DNA of 64,000 nucleotides. Origin: DATHZQ01 sp965216945 (GTDB taxonomy: Bacteria > Actinomycetota > Acidimicrobiia > Spongiisociales > UBA5794). Location of the stretch: assembly GCA_965216945.1 (NCBI GenBank), contig CBDCGU010000003.1, forward strand, positions 558,001-622,000, given 5' to 3'. Below, piece after piece: positions 48,821-58,053 of the stretch (position 1 is the stretch's first letter; the number at the start of each line of letters is the position of its first letter). A program made the position numbers and the translations under genes. The notes under the pieces are model-generated. The model had not been told where the DNA came from. It did not search any database and worked only from the letters and a program-made list of their open reading frames with translations.

Positions 48821-51262
48821 CTACATGTGGGTACGCAACCGGGCGGGGTAGAACGAGCCGAGCTGGGCGTGGGCGGGGATGCGCTCCCCGGCGACCTCGA
48901 TCTCGAACGACGCACCGGCGATCCAGTCCTTCGTGACGCCCTCCGTCCGGTTGAGATAGCCCATCGCCAGCGGGCGCCCCTCGACGTAGCTCCACATGCC
49001 GGACGAGGTACGGCCGACGAGCTCGCCGCCGGCGTGGATCGGCTCGTCGTGGTAGAGCAGGCGCTCGGTCTCGTCCAGGCGAAACTGGACGAGGCGCTTG
49101 GTGCGCGGCCGCTCCCGTTGCGCCAGCAGCGCCTCCCGGCCGATGAACCCGCCGGGCTTGTCCCAGGCCACGGCGAAAGAGAGCCCGGCTTCGAGCGGTG
49201 TGTCCTCGTCGGTGATGTCGTGCCCCCAGTGTCGGTAGCCCGATTCCAGCCGGAGGGTGTTCATGGCGTGGTACCCGGCGGGCCGCAACCCGTGGCGTTC
49301 CCCGGCCGCCCAGATGGCGTCGTACAACGAGACGGCATCGTGGGGAGCAACGTTGAGCTCCCAGCCCAGCTCACCCACGTAGCTGACCCGCAGCGCCAGC
49401 ACCCGGATCCCACAGAGCTCGAGCTCCCGAGCCGTGCCGAAAGGGAAGGCTTCGTTGCCGAGACCGGCGCCGGTCAGCTCCGACAGCAACTCCCGCGAGC
49501 GGGGCCCCATCACACCGATCGTGGGCATCGCCTCCGTGACGTCATCGATCCGTACGTCGCGGTCGCGCACCTGGCGCCGCAGCCATGCCCAGTCCCGGGT
49601 TGCCATTGCCGCGCTGGTGACCACGAGGAAGCGATCCTCGGCCCGTCGGGTCACCGTCAGATCCGCCTCGATGCCACCCCGCTCGTTCAGCCACTGTGTG
49701 TAGACGACCTTGCCGATCTCCGTGTCGACGTCGTTGCCGCAAACACGGTTGAGCGCAGCCATCGCATCGGGACCGCACACGTCGAACTTGGCGAACGACG
49801 CCTGATCGAACACGGCGACCCCGTCACGCACGGCATCGCACTCGCGGCCGCACGCCTCGAACCAGTTCTGCTTGCCGTACGAGTACTCGTAGCGGCGCTC
49901 TTCGCCGTCGGTGGCGAACCAGTTGGGGCGCTCCCAGCCCGCCGTCTCACCGAAGACGGCGCCGGCCGAATCCAGCCGTTCGTGGAAGGGGGAACGGCGG
50001 ATGTTGCGCGCCGTCTCGTATTGGTGAAACGGCCAGTGCATGGCATAGAGCAGGCCGAGGCTCTCCGGAATACGCTCCTCGAGAAAGGACCGGGCGCCCT
50101 GGAAAGGGAAGGTGCGCCGGATGTCGACGGGCCACAGGTCCATCGGCGGATGACCGTCGACGATCCAGTCGGCGAGCACCCATCCAACCCCTCCGGCCGA
50201 CTGGATGCCGACCGAGTTGAAGCCGGCGGCGACGAAACAGCGGTCGACCTCGGGCGCTTCCCCGAGGTAGTACACCCCGTCGGGGGTGAAGGCCTCGGGT
50301 CCGTTGAAGAACAGCTGGATGCCCGCCTCGGCCAGCGCCGGCACCCGGTGAATCGCCCGCTCGAAGATGGGTCCCACGTGTTCCCAATCCTCGGGGAGCG
50401 TGCCGAACGCGAAATCTCGCGGGATGCCCTCCGGCTTCCACACCTTCCCTCTCGGCTCGAAGAAGCCGGCCATGAGCTTGCCCGTCTCTTCCTTGAAGTA
50501 GGTGTAGTTGGACGGGTCGCGCACCGTCGGCAGACCGGCCTCGATGCCCTCGATCGGCTCGGTGACCAGGTAGAAGTGCTCGCAGGCCTGCAGCGGCACG
50601 TTGACGCCGATCGTTGCGGCCAGCTGGCGAGTCCACATCCCGGCGGCCAGAACGACGGTCTCCGCCTCGACGTGTCCCGCCTCCGTCACAACGCCGGCGA
50701 TCCGATCGCCATCCGTTTGCAAGGACGTGACGGCCACACCCTCGACGATGCGCACCCCACGGTCCCTCGCTCCCTTGGCCAGCGCCATGGTCGTGTCCAC
50801 GGGACTGGTCTGCCCGTCCTGCGGGATGTAGACGGCACCGATCAGATCGTCGATGTTCAACATCGGCCAGCGCTCTTTGGCTTCGTCGAGTGAGATCTCC
50901 CACATGTCCACGCCAACGGTGCGAGCCATCGACAGCCCACGCATGATCTCCTCCCACCGCTCCAGGTCGCTGGCGACCGAGATCGACCCGGGAGTGCGGT
51001 AACCGGTGGCCTGGCCGGTCTCCTCCTCGAGCGACTCGAACAGACGCGCCGAATAGGTGGCGAGACGGGTCAGGCTGTGGGACGCCTTGAGCTGGCTCAC
51101 CAAACCCGCAGCGTGCCACGTCGTGCCTCCGGTGAGCTGCCCTTGCTCGAGTAGCAACACATCGGTGACACCGCGGCGTGCCAGGTGATAGGCGATGCTG
51201 CACCCGACGATGCCGCCCCCGACGACCACCACCTCTGTCCGCTCGGGGAGCTGCTTCACCAC
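48821..51262 (-). CDS. FAD/GcvT-fusion dehydrogenase (dimethylglycine/sarcosine dehydrogenase family), paralogue 2
   Basis: 813 residues, GTG start overlapping the MttB-family stop by 7 bp. GGGIVG FAD loop (15-20); GGTTWHAAGL places His50 for covalent flavin, and the N-terminus is closer to classical dimethylglycine and sarcosine dehydrogenases than the other two paralogues. C-terminal GcvT folate domain (VSYVGELGWELNV; GYHAMNTLRLESGYRHWG). Third gene of the MttB operon; likely removes a methyl group from dimethylglycine or sarcosine. Confidence 0.9.
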   Translation of the reverse strand: MVKQLPERTEVVVVGGGIVGCSIAYHLARRGVTDVLLLEQGQLTGGTTWHAAGLVSQLKASHSLTRLATYSARLFESLEEETGQATGYRTPGSISVASDLERWEEIMRGLSMARTVGVDMWEISLDEAKERWPMLNIDDLIGAVYIPQDGQTSPVDTTMALAKGARDRGVRIVEGVAVTSLQTDGDRIAGVVTEAGHVEAETVVLAAGMWTRQLAATIGVNVPLQACEHFYLVTEPIEGIEAGLPTVRDPSNYTYFKEETGKLMAGFFEPRGKVWKPEGIPRDFAFGTLPEDWEHVGPIFERAIHRVPALAEAGIQLFFNGPEAFTPDGVYYLGEAPEVDRCFVAAGFNSVGIQSAGGVGWVLADWIVDGHPPMDLWPVDIRRTFPFQGARSFLEERIPESLGLLYAMHWPFHQYETARNIRRSPFHERLDSAGAVFGETAGWERPNWFATDGEERRYEYSYGKQNWFEACGRECDAVRDGVAVFDQASFAKFDVCGPDAMAALNRVCGNDVDTEIGKVVYTQWLNERGGIEADLTVTRRAEDRFLVVTSAAMATRDWAWLRRQVRDRDVRIDDVTEAMPTIGVMGPRSRELLSELTGAGLGNEAFPFGTARELELCGIRVLALRVSYVGELGWELNVAPHDAVSLYDAIWAAGERHGLRPAGYHAMNTLRLESGYRHWGHDITDEDTPLEAGLSFAVAWDKPGGFIGREALLAQRERPRTKRLVQFRLDETERLLYHDEPIHAGGELVGRTSSGMWSYVEGRPLAMGYLNRTEGVTKDWIAGASFEIEVAGERIPAHAQLGSFYPARLRTHM

Positions 51263-52821
51263 CGGCCGTCCGCCCCGGTGAGAGCCTTGACATCGAGCAG
51301 GATCGGCAGCCGCTCCCGGATCTGCACATCGATCGCCGGGGAGAGATGCCCCGGGTAGTGGCTGGCCAGCGTGCGTCTCACTCGCTCGTGAGCCCGGTCA
51401 GCCGCCGATGTGGCACCGGCATCCGCCCAATCGTCGGGGCTGTTGCGGTCACCGATCTCGGGATAGAGGTACTCCTTCTGCATCAGGTGCAGCGTCTGCT
51501 CGTGACCGAGGAAATGCCCCGCTCCCCCCACGACATCCCGAATCACACTCGCCGCCAGTGCCTCGTCGGTGACGTCGATGCCCCGCACGGTGCGGTTGAC
51601 GGCACCGAGCAGGTCGTTGTCGATCACCAGGGTCTCCAGGGAACACGCCAGGAGCGACGCCAGCATTCCGGCGGACTCGTACACCAGGTTGGCGCCGGCA
51701 TGGGCCGCAAGCGCCACGGTGAGTCCCTTCTCGTGACCGGCTTGGGCGTCGGGGATCTTGGCATCGGCCATGCCGGCGGGCACTCCGGACGGCAGGCCCA
51801 GCCAGTTGGCGACCTGGGCAGCACCGGCGGCGAGTACCGCCGCCTCCCCGCTCCCGCCGCTCATGGCGCCGGTGCGCAGATCGCTCACGAACGGCCACAG
51901 GCCCATGACGCATGGGTGCCCGGGAGCCAGGAGATTCACCGAGGTGAGCGCGGCGAGGCACTCGGCCAGTGCCTGGGCGAGCGAGCCGGCAAGCGCAGCC
52001 GGTGAGGTGGCTCCGGCCTGGCCCGCAGACAGCAGGTTGATCGGCATCCCGGTGCGCACCTGGGCAACCATGCATTCGGCGGAGTCGATGGAGAAGCGCA
52101 ACGGTGGCACCACGAACGTGTTGTTGGCGCACACGAAGGGGCGTCGCCTGAACTCACCCTCGGCGCCGAGCACCATGTCGAACATCTCCACGGACTCGTA
52201 CACGTGCTCCGGCCGGAAGTAGGAGGTCCCGATGGGTTTCGTGGTGCCGGCCATCGTGGCGTAAGCGGTGTTGGCGTCGAGCTCTCGCGAGTTCTCGGCA
52301 TCTCCTGTGACGACCGGCCGAGCGAAGAAGTGGATGTGGTCGAGGGTGTCGGCGAGCCGGGCCAGGTCGAAGAGATCGGCGGTCGTGCTCCTGCGGAAGC
52401 GCTGGGTCTCGTGGTCGAGCATCAGCACTGCGGCACCGGCAGTGCCGAAGTGGACCTTGCTGTCCGCAAGCTCGATGCTGCGATCCTCGTCGATGCCATG
52501 CCACACCCAGACCTTGGCGGCCGTCTTGATGGCGCGCTCCACCACGTGCCGCGGGTAGCGCAACCTGCCCTGGTCGTCGAGCCGGCCGCCGGCCGCGGTC
52601 ACCGCCTCGATGAACTCCGGGATGGGGTCGCCCATGCCGAGCTCGTCGAGGAGCGTCAGCGCCGTCTCGTAGACGCGGCCGCAGTCGGCGTCGGTCAGCG
52701 GCCGAAAGGCGCCGCCCGGTTGTCCCGGCCGAACCGCCCGCTCGTTCTCGGGTAGGCCTGCGTTGCGAGCGGCGATCCGAGCGGACCGTCCGCCGCTCCG
52801 GCGCCGCTCGGGTGCGGCCAT
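51256..52821 (-). CDS. MttB-superfamily methyltransferase, non-pyrrolysine type
   Basis: 521 residues from the ATG at 52821 (ATGA overlap). Trimethylamine methyltransferase family TIM barrel: PLTDADCGRVYETALTLLDELG, TTKPIGTSYFRP, AGMADAKIPDAQAGHEKGLTVALAAHAGANLVYESAG. No in-frame TAG interrupts it, so it belongs to the non-pyrrolysine branch, in which some members demethylate glycine betaine, proline betaine or carnitine. Those anaerobic systems pass the methyl to a corrinoid protein; none is encoded nearby. Sandwiched between two folate-linked FAD/GcvT dehydrogenases in an apparently aerobic organism. Confidence 0.88.
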   Translation of the reverse strand: MAAPERRRSGGRSARIAARNAGLPENERAVRPGQPGGAFRPLTDADCGRVYETALTLLDELGMGDPIPEFIEAVTAAGGRLDDQGRLRYPRHVVERAIKTAAKVWVWHGIDEDRSIELADSKVHFGTAGAAVLMLDHETQRFRRSTTADLFDLARLADTLDHIHFFARPVVTGDAENSRELDANTAYATMAGTTKPIGTSYFRPEHVYESVEMFDMVLGAEGEFRRRPFVCANNTFVVPPLRFSIDSAECMVAQVRTGMPINLLSAGQAGATSPAALAGSLAQALAECLAALTSVNLLAPGHPCVMGLWPFVSDLRTGAMSGGSGEAAVLAAGAAQVANWLGLPSGVPAGMADAKIPDAQAGHEKGLTVALAAHAGANLVYESAGMLASLLACSLETLVIDNDLLGAVNRTVRGIDVTDEALAASVIRDVVGGAGHFLGHEQTLHLMQKEYLYPEIGDRNSPDDWADAGATSAADRAHERVRRTLASHYPGHLSPAIDVQIRERLPILLDVKALTGADGRW

Positions 52822-55247
52822 CAGGCGCGCAGCCTCTCGTTGTGCGGGTCCCATGCCGGGTCGGCGAGGACCGTGCCGCGGCGAGCCTCATCCATGACCC
52901 GAATCTCGAAGGTCGACCCGGGAGCGGCGTGCTCGGGTGCCACGTAGGCGAAGAACAGGCTCTTCGCCACCGAGTGGCCGTAGGCACCACTCGTCGTAAT
53001 CCCCATGAGTGTGTCGCCGGCGTAGACGGGCTCGTTGCCGCGGCAGTCGGCGTCGGCCGCATCGAGCTCTCCGTAGACGCAGACCCACTGAAGCGGCCCC
53101 TCTTTGCGAGCCAGCGTGGCGGCCTTGCCGACGAAGTCCTTGCCGTAATCGACGAATCGCTCGATTCCCGCCTCCACCGGTGTGATCTCGGTGGTCAGCT
53201 CGTTGCCCCAGGCCTTGTAGGCCTTCTCGATGCGCATGACGTTCATCGCCCGGCTGCCGAAGTCGACGAGACCATGCGGCGCGCCCGCCTCCTGGATCGC
53301 GGCATACAGCGCCGGCATCCGGTCGAGGGGATGATGCAGCTCCCAGCCCAGCTCACCGACGTACGAAACCCGCAGCGCGACGCACGGCACCCCGGCAACG
53401 GTGATCTCCTGCCCGTTGAGCCAGGGGAACGATGCGTTGCCCAGATCGGCATCAGTCAGCGGCGCCAGCACGTTCCGGGCCCCGGGCCCGGTGACGGCGA
53501 GGATGCCCCGCTCGTTGGTGACGTCGTCGATCGTGACGTCGCGGCCGCCGCCGAACCGGAGCCAGTCGAGATCATGCTGCTCGGCGACGACGGCGCTGTT
53601 GAGGTAGAAACGCTCAGGGCCGAGCCGGGTGATCGTCATCTCGGACTCGATGCCCCCCTGCTCCGTCAGCATGTGCACGAGACGGATCCCGCCGGGGCGA
53701 CGCGGGAGGCGGTTGGCGGAGAGCCGGTCGAGCAGTGCGGCCGCCCCGGGTCCCGCCACCTCGTACTTGGAGAACGCCGTCAAGTCGGCGACGCCGGCAC
53801 GCTGGCGCACCGCCCGCACCTCGGCGCCGACGGGTTCGAACGCCGAGCCGCGCCGGAACGAGTAGACCTCCGGCGATCCGTCCGGAGAGAAGTACTGAAC
53901 ACGCTCCCAGCCGTAGACCTCTTGCCATTGGGCGCCCTTGGCGTCGAGCGCTTCGTACAGCGGGGTCTTCCGCACCGGGCGGCCGGCGGCTCGGTACTCC
54001 CCCGGCATCCGCACCTGGTACATCTCGTGGTACTCGTCGAGCGACTTGTCCAGCGTGTACTGGCCGGGGGCGTAGTCCCCGAAGCGGCGAGGATCCATCT
54101 CGCGCACATTGATCTCGGTCTGACCGTGCACCATCCACTGCGCCAGGTACTTGCCGGCTCCGGGGCCTTGCGTCACGCCGATCGACGCCCCGACGCACAT
54201 CCAGTAGTTCTGCAGGCCCGGCGCCGGGCCCATCAGGTAGCCGGCGTCCGGCGTGTGGGTGATGGGCCCGCTGACGACCTGCTTGATGCCGGCCGCCTGG
54301 AACGCCGGAATCCGCAGCCCGGCGAGCTCCAGCCACGGCAGCAGGCGTTCGATCTCCGGTGTCGTCAGGTGGAACGTCAGGTCCCAATCGATGCCGTCGA
54401 GACCGTAGGGCTTCGAGCCCTCGGTCTCGTAGGGCCCGACGATGAGTCCATCGTGCTCCTGGCGGTAGTAGCAGGATGCGCGCGGGTCACGCACCACGGG
54501 CAGCTCGGTGGTCAGGGCGGCGATCGCCGGCAATGCCTCGGTCACGATGTACTGGTGGATCACGTTGGCGATGGGGACGTCGAGCCCCACCATCGCCCCC
54601 AACTGCGGGCCGTAGCTGCCCGCGGCATTCACGACGTGATCCGCCACGATGCGGCCCTTCTCGGTCATCACCTCCCAGCGCCCGTCGGGGAGCTGGTGCA
54701 TGTCGAGTACCCGGTTGTGCCGTGAGATCTCGGCTCCCAGCTTGCGCGCTCCGGCTGCCATCGCATTGGTAGCGGCGCTGGGGTCGGTCCACCCGTCGCC
54801 GGGCGTGTGCAACCCCATGGCCACATCCCCCAACTCGAGGAGCGGATGGAGCTCCGCAATCTCCGCAGGCCCGACCAGATGCGACTCGACACCGACGAGC
54901 TGCAGGATGCCGTGGACGTAGCGGAACCAGTCGACCTCGTCGGGGGTACGCGCCAGACGCACCGCGCCGCAACCGTGCCAACCGGTGTGCATGCCCGTCT
55001 CTGCTTCGAGCTTCGTGTAGAGGTCGGATGCGTAGGCGTGCACCTTTGCCGTGTTGAGACTTCCGATGAAGTGCGGGACGAGGCCGGCGGCGTGCCAGGT
55101 CGAGCCGGAGGTCAGCTCGTCCTTCTCGACGAGGATGGTGTCGGTCCATCCCTCGTGGGCGAGGTGGTACAGGAGCCCGACACCCATCGCCCCACCGCCG
55201 ACGATCACGCACTGAGCGTCTTCCCGCACGTTCCGCCTCTCTGCCAT
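52821..55247 (-). CDS. FAD/GcvT-fusion dehydrogenase, paralogue 3
   Basis: 808 residues from the ATG at 55247 (a GTG two codons upstream is possible). GGGAMG (17-22), SGSTWHAAG with His52 for covalent FAD, and a C-terminal GcvT domain (VSYVGELGWELHH; DFGSRAMNVMRIEKAYKAWG). Closer to the 16586 paralogue than to 48821. First gene of the operon FAD/GcvT > MttB-family > FAD/GcvT; an IclR-like palindrome lies 15 bp upstream. Three such fusions in one window suggest separate N-methyl substrates. Confidence 0.9.
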   Translation of the reverse strand: MAERRNVREDAQCVIVGGGAMGVGLLYHLAHEGWTDTILVEKDELTSGSTWHAAGLVPHFIGSLNTAKVHAYASDLYTKLEAETGMHTGWHGCGAVRLARTPDEVDWFRYVHGILQLVGVESHLVGPAEIAELHPLLELGDVAMGLHTPGDGWTDPSAATNAMAAGARKLGAEISRHNRVLDMHQLPDGRWEVMTEKGRIVADHVVNAAGSYGPQLGAMVGLDVPIANVIHQYIVTEALPAIAALTTELPVVRDPRASCYYRQEHDGLIVGPYETEGSKPYGLDGIDWDLTFHLTTPEIERLLPWLELAGLRIPAFQAAGIKQVVSGPITHTPDAGYLMGPAPGLQNYWMCVGASIGVTQGPGAGKYLAQWMVHGQTEINVREMDPRRFGDYAPGQYTLDKSLDEYHEMYQVRMPGEYRAAGRPVRKTPLYEALDAKGAQWQEVYGWERVQYFSPDGSPEVYSFRRGSAFEPVGAEVRAVRQRAGVADLTAFSKYEVAGPGAAALLDRLSANRLPRRPGGIRLVHMLTEQGGIESEMTITRLGPERFYLNSAVVAEQHDLDWLRFGGGRDVTIDDVTNERGILAVTGPGARNVLAPLTDADLGNASFPWLNGQEITVAGVPCVALRVSYVGELGWELHHPLDRMPALYAAIQEAGAPHGLVDFGSRAMNVMRIEKAYKAWGNELTTEITPVEAGIERFVDYGKDFVGKAATLARKEGPLQWVCVYGELDAADADCRGNEPVYAGDTLMGITTSGAYGHSVAKSLFFAYVAPEHAAPGSTFEIRVMDEARRGTVLADPAWDPHNERLRA

Positions 55248-55261
55248 GCACACTGCTCACC

Positions 55262-55278
55262 GTTCCACACAGTGGAAC
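55262..55278. promoter_or_regulatory. Putative IclR-type operator
   Basis: GTTCCACACAGTGGAAC: perfect 7-bp arms around ACA, with an extra GTGGAAC half-site at 55289-55295. Located between the divergent FAD/GcvT and HD-domain genes. It shares GTTCC...GAAC with the sites beside IclR-2. Confidence 0.65.
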
Positions 55279-55392
55279 GATCTACTGGGTGGAACGGGAG
55301 TATACGCACGAGCAGGTACCGCTGCCCGACCGCGACAAATGTCTTGCGCAGCACCCGAGGAGGCGTCACGATCGGCGACGAGCGTCGCCGGG

Positions 55393-55956
55393 ATGGAGGA
55401 GATCGTGCAGCAAGTGTCGTTCACCCGCATGGACGAGGGCACGAAAGAGGACTACGAACTACTGGCGGTGGATGAAGCCGCCGAGATCGCGGCATTCCCC
55501 GACCGCATCTTGGAATGGATGCGTCAGATGGATACGCCGAGCCCCTATCCCGTCACCCGGCTCGAACACTCCCTCCAAGCGGCGACCCGCGCCCACCGTG
55601 CAGGCGAGGACGAGGAGATGGTGGTGGCGGCACTGCTGCACGACATCGGGGACATCCTCGGTCCGGCCAATCACAGCGAGGTCGCCGCCGCCGTGTTGCG
55701 CCCCTATGTGTCGGACCGGGTCTACTGGATCGTCAAGCACCACGGCTTGTTCCAGGGCTACTACTACAACCACCACTCGGGCGGGGACCGCAACGCCAGG
55801 GATCGTTTCCGCGGTCACGAGTGGTACGACGACACCGTCCGCTTCTGCGCCGACTACGACCAGGTGTCCTTCGATCCGGACTACGACAGCGCACCCCTCG
55901 ATTTCTTCGAGCCCATGGTGAGGCGGGTGCTCACCGCAGCGCGCTACGCCCAGTGA
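55393..55956 (+). CDS. HD-domain protein (possible diiron oxygenase or phosphohydrolase)
   Basis: 187 residues from the ATG at 55393; the longer frame begins inside the palindrome. HD-fold metal ligands: His59 (RLEHSLQAATRAH), His83-Asp84 (ALLHDIGD), His94, His116 or 117, and Asp154 or 156 (FCADYDQVSFDPDYD). The six-ligand pattern fits both phosphohydrolases and mixed-valence diiron oxygenases such as PhnZ and TmpB. TmpB splits hydroxylated trimethylaminoethylphosphonate to glycine betaine and phosphate, which would suit this locus, but the lid motifs are not clear enough to decide. Confidence 0.75.
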   Translation: MEEIVQQVSFTRMDEGTKEDYELLAVDEAAEIAAFPDRILEWMRQMDTPSPYPVTRLEHSLQAATRAHRAGEDEEMVVAALLHDIGDILGPANHSEVAAAVLRPYVSDRVYWIVKHHGLFQGYYYNHHSGGDRNARDRFRGHEWYDDTVRFCADYDQVSFDPDYDSAPLDFFEPMVRRVLTAARYAQ

Positions 55957-56022
55957 CGCACCGCCTCGCGCCGGGCTTGTGAGGGTCGACCCGGCGCGAC
56001 CGGCACGGCTTCGGGTAGGGTC

Positions 56023-56427
56023 GTGACCGTGGCAGTCGACGAGTTCGATTTGGGACCGAATCGGGTGCGCATCCTCCACGACTCGGATGGGTTCGGGCTC
56101 GCCGAGGGTCACTTCGTGCCCGGCGTCCCGGGCCCACCACCTCACCGGCACGACTGGGACGAGGGCTTCTACGTCGTATCGGGACGGATTCGCGTCATGG
56201 TCGACGGCGTCGATCACATCCTCGGGCCGGGCGACTTCGCCTTCGCCGGCGGCGGACGGGTCCACAGCTTCTCCGTGGAGGGCGACGAACCCGCCGTGTT
56301 TGCCGCAACGTTCGGGAGGAACGGGATTGCCTACCTGAGAGAGATGGCCGGCGTCTTCACGGCCACCGGACCCGACCCCGTCGAGCTGGCGACGCTCCAC
56401 CGCCGGTACGGCGTCACCATCGATTGA
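56023..56427 (+). CDS. Small cupin-2 domain protein
   Basis: 134 residues, GTG start. Single cupin barrel: PPPHRHDWDEGFYVVSGRIRVMVDG supplies the His/His/Glu metal site, HILGPGDFAFAGGGRVHSF the second motif. Single-domain cupins serve as small dioxygenases, isomerases or binding proteins. It stands 66 bp after the HD-domain gene and may be co-transcribed. No specific reaction can be named. Confidence 0.78.
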   Translation: MTVAVDEFDLGPNRVRILHDSDGFGLAEGHFVPGVPGPPPHRHDWDEGFYVVSGRIRVMVDGVDHILGPGDFAFAGGGRVHSFSVEGDEPAVFAATFGRNGIAYLREMAGVFTATGPDPVELATLHRRYGVTID

Positions 56428-56589
56428 TCGCCGATCCACCAGCGGACTTCCGCTCTCCGCCGAGCCGGCTCAGGCATCGATGACCCCCCAGGCCGGCGAG
56501 CACGAGGGCCAACGCGCAGCAACTGCCGCCACCACGCCGCGATGCGACCGGTGCACTTCGCTCACGATGCTCCCTTGGCTGCCGGATCC

Positions 56590-58044
56590 TCAATAAGGGC
56601 TCTCGACGCCCTCCATACCCACATACACGGTCTTGCGCTGGGTGTAGTGATCGACGACTGCGGTGCTGTTCTCGCGGCCGGTGCCCGACTGCTTGTAGCC
56701 GCCGAACGGCACCTCCGGTGGCGTGATGTTGTACGTGTTGATCCAGACGTTGCCCGCCTCGAGGGCGGCGGCCACCCGGTGCGCCCGGGCGAGATCTGTC
56801 GTGAACAGCCCGGCGGCGAGCCCATAGTGCGTGTCGTTGGCCCGAGCGACAACCTCGTCCTCCGTATCGAACGTCAACACCGCCATCACCGGGCCGAAGA
56901 TCTCCTCGCGCACGATCTGCATCTCGTCGGTGCAGCCGTCGAACACCGCCGGCTCCACGAAGAAACCGTCACCGAGGCCCTCGCCGGTGGCGCGCCTCCC
57001 CCCGATCACCAGGTCGGCCCCCGCATCGACACCCAGCTGCACGTACCCGAGCACCTTCTCCATGTGCTGCTGCGAGATGAGAGCGCCGACGTGAGTTGCC
57101 GGGTCGAGCGGGTCGCCGATGACCATCTTCTCCGTGCGGCTGCGTAGCTGTGCGATGAACTCGTCATGGATGCCTCGCTCGACGAACACTCGGGTCCCGT
57201 TCGAACACACCTCCCCCTGGGTGTAGAAGTTGGCGAGCAGGGCTGCCGAGACGGAGTCGTCGAGATCGGCGTCGCCGAACACGATCAGTGGCGATTTGCC
57301 ACCGAGCTCCAGGGTGACCTCCTTGAGCGTGGCCGCCGCCGCAGCCATCACCTTCTTGCCGGTGCCCACCTCACCGGTCAGCGACACCTTGGCGACTCCC
57401 GGGTGTCGCGTGAGCATCTCTCCTACGCGGTGATCGCCTTGGACCACGTTGAAGACACCGGCCGGCACGCCGGCCTCCACGTACACGTCGGCCAGGTGCA
57501 GCGCCGTCACCGGGGTCAGCTCCGCAGGTTTGAAGATCATCGTGTTGCCGCAGGCGAGCGCCGGTGCCGACTTCCACGCGGCGATCTGGAACGGGTAGTT
57601 CCAGGCTCCGATGCCCGCACACACCCCCAGGGGCTCCCGCCGTGTGTAGGAGAAAGACCCGCCGAAATCGACATGCTCACCGTGGATCGTGCGGGCGACA
57701 CCGGCCAGGAACTCCAAGGTGTCGGCCGCGTTGTCGACGTCGTATCCGGTCGCTTCCGCGATCGGCTTACCCGTGTCGAGCACCTCCCACCTGGCGATCT
57801 CGTCGTTGCGCTCTCGCAGGATCGCCGCCGCCCGGGCGAGGATACGAGAGCGCTCGGCTGCAGGCATGGACGACCACTGGGCGAACCCCTCCCGCGCCGA
57901 GGCCACGGCGCGGTCGACGTCGCCCTGCGAGGCATGCCCGACGCGAGCCAGCACCTCGCCCGTCGCCGGATTGATCGAGTCGAACGTCTCGCCGGATGTG
58001 GCGTCGACGCGTTCGCCGTCGATGAAGAGTCCCAGTTCGAGCAT
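56590..58044 (-). CDS. betB: Betaine aldehyde dehydrogenase
   Basis: 484 residues, ribosome binding site GAG 5-8 bp upstream. Aldehyde dehydrogenase with BetB-type signatures: GAWNYPFQIAAWKSAPALACGN, LELGGKSPLIVF, catalytic Cys in YTQGEVCSNGTRVFV, NTYNITPPEVPFGGYKQSGTGREN. It oxidises betaine aldehyde to glycine betaine with NAD. Last gene of an operon with a hydroxyacid dehydrogenase and GFA protein. No choline dehydrogenase is in the window; the nearby alcohol dehydrogenase at 59498 might supply aldehydes. Confidence 0.9.
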   Translation of the reverse strand: MLELGLFIDGERVDATSGETFDSINPATGEVLARVGHASQGDVDRAVASAREGFAQWSSMPAAERSRILARAAAILRERNDEIARWEVLDTGKPIAEATGYDVDNAADTLEFLAGVARTIHGEHVDFGGSFSYTRREPLGVCAGIGAWNYPFQIAAWKSAPALACGNTMIFKPAELTPVTALHLADVYVEAGVPAGVFNVVQGDHRVGEMLTRHPGVAKVSLTGEVGTGKKVMAAAAATLKEVTLELGGKSPLIVFGDADLDDSVSAALLANFYTQGEVCSNGTRVFVERGIHDEFIAQLRSRTEKMVIGDPLDPATHVGALISQQHMEKVLGYVQLGVDAGADLVIGGRRATGEGLGDGFFVEPAVFDGCTDEMQIVREEIFGPVMAVLTFDTEDEVVARANDTHYGLAAGLFTTDLARAHRVAAALEAGNVWINTYNITPPEVPFGGYKQSGTGRENSTAVVDHYTQRKTVYVGMEGVESPY

Positions 58045-58053
58045 CGGCGCTCC

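Noticed and set aside
51256..52821. Pyrrolysine-containing MttB
   Set aside because: No in-frame amber codon and no gap in the alignment region; it belongs to the non-pyrrolysine branch.
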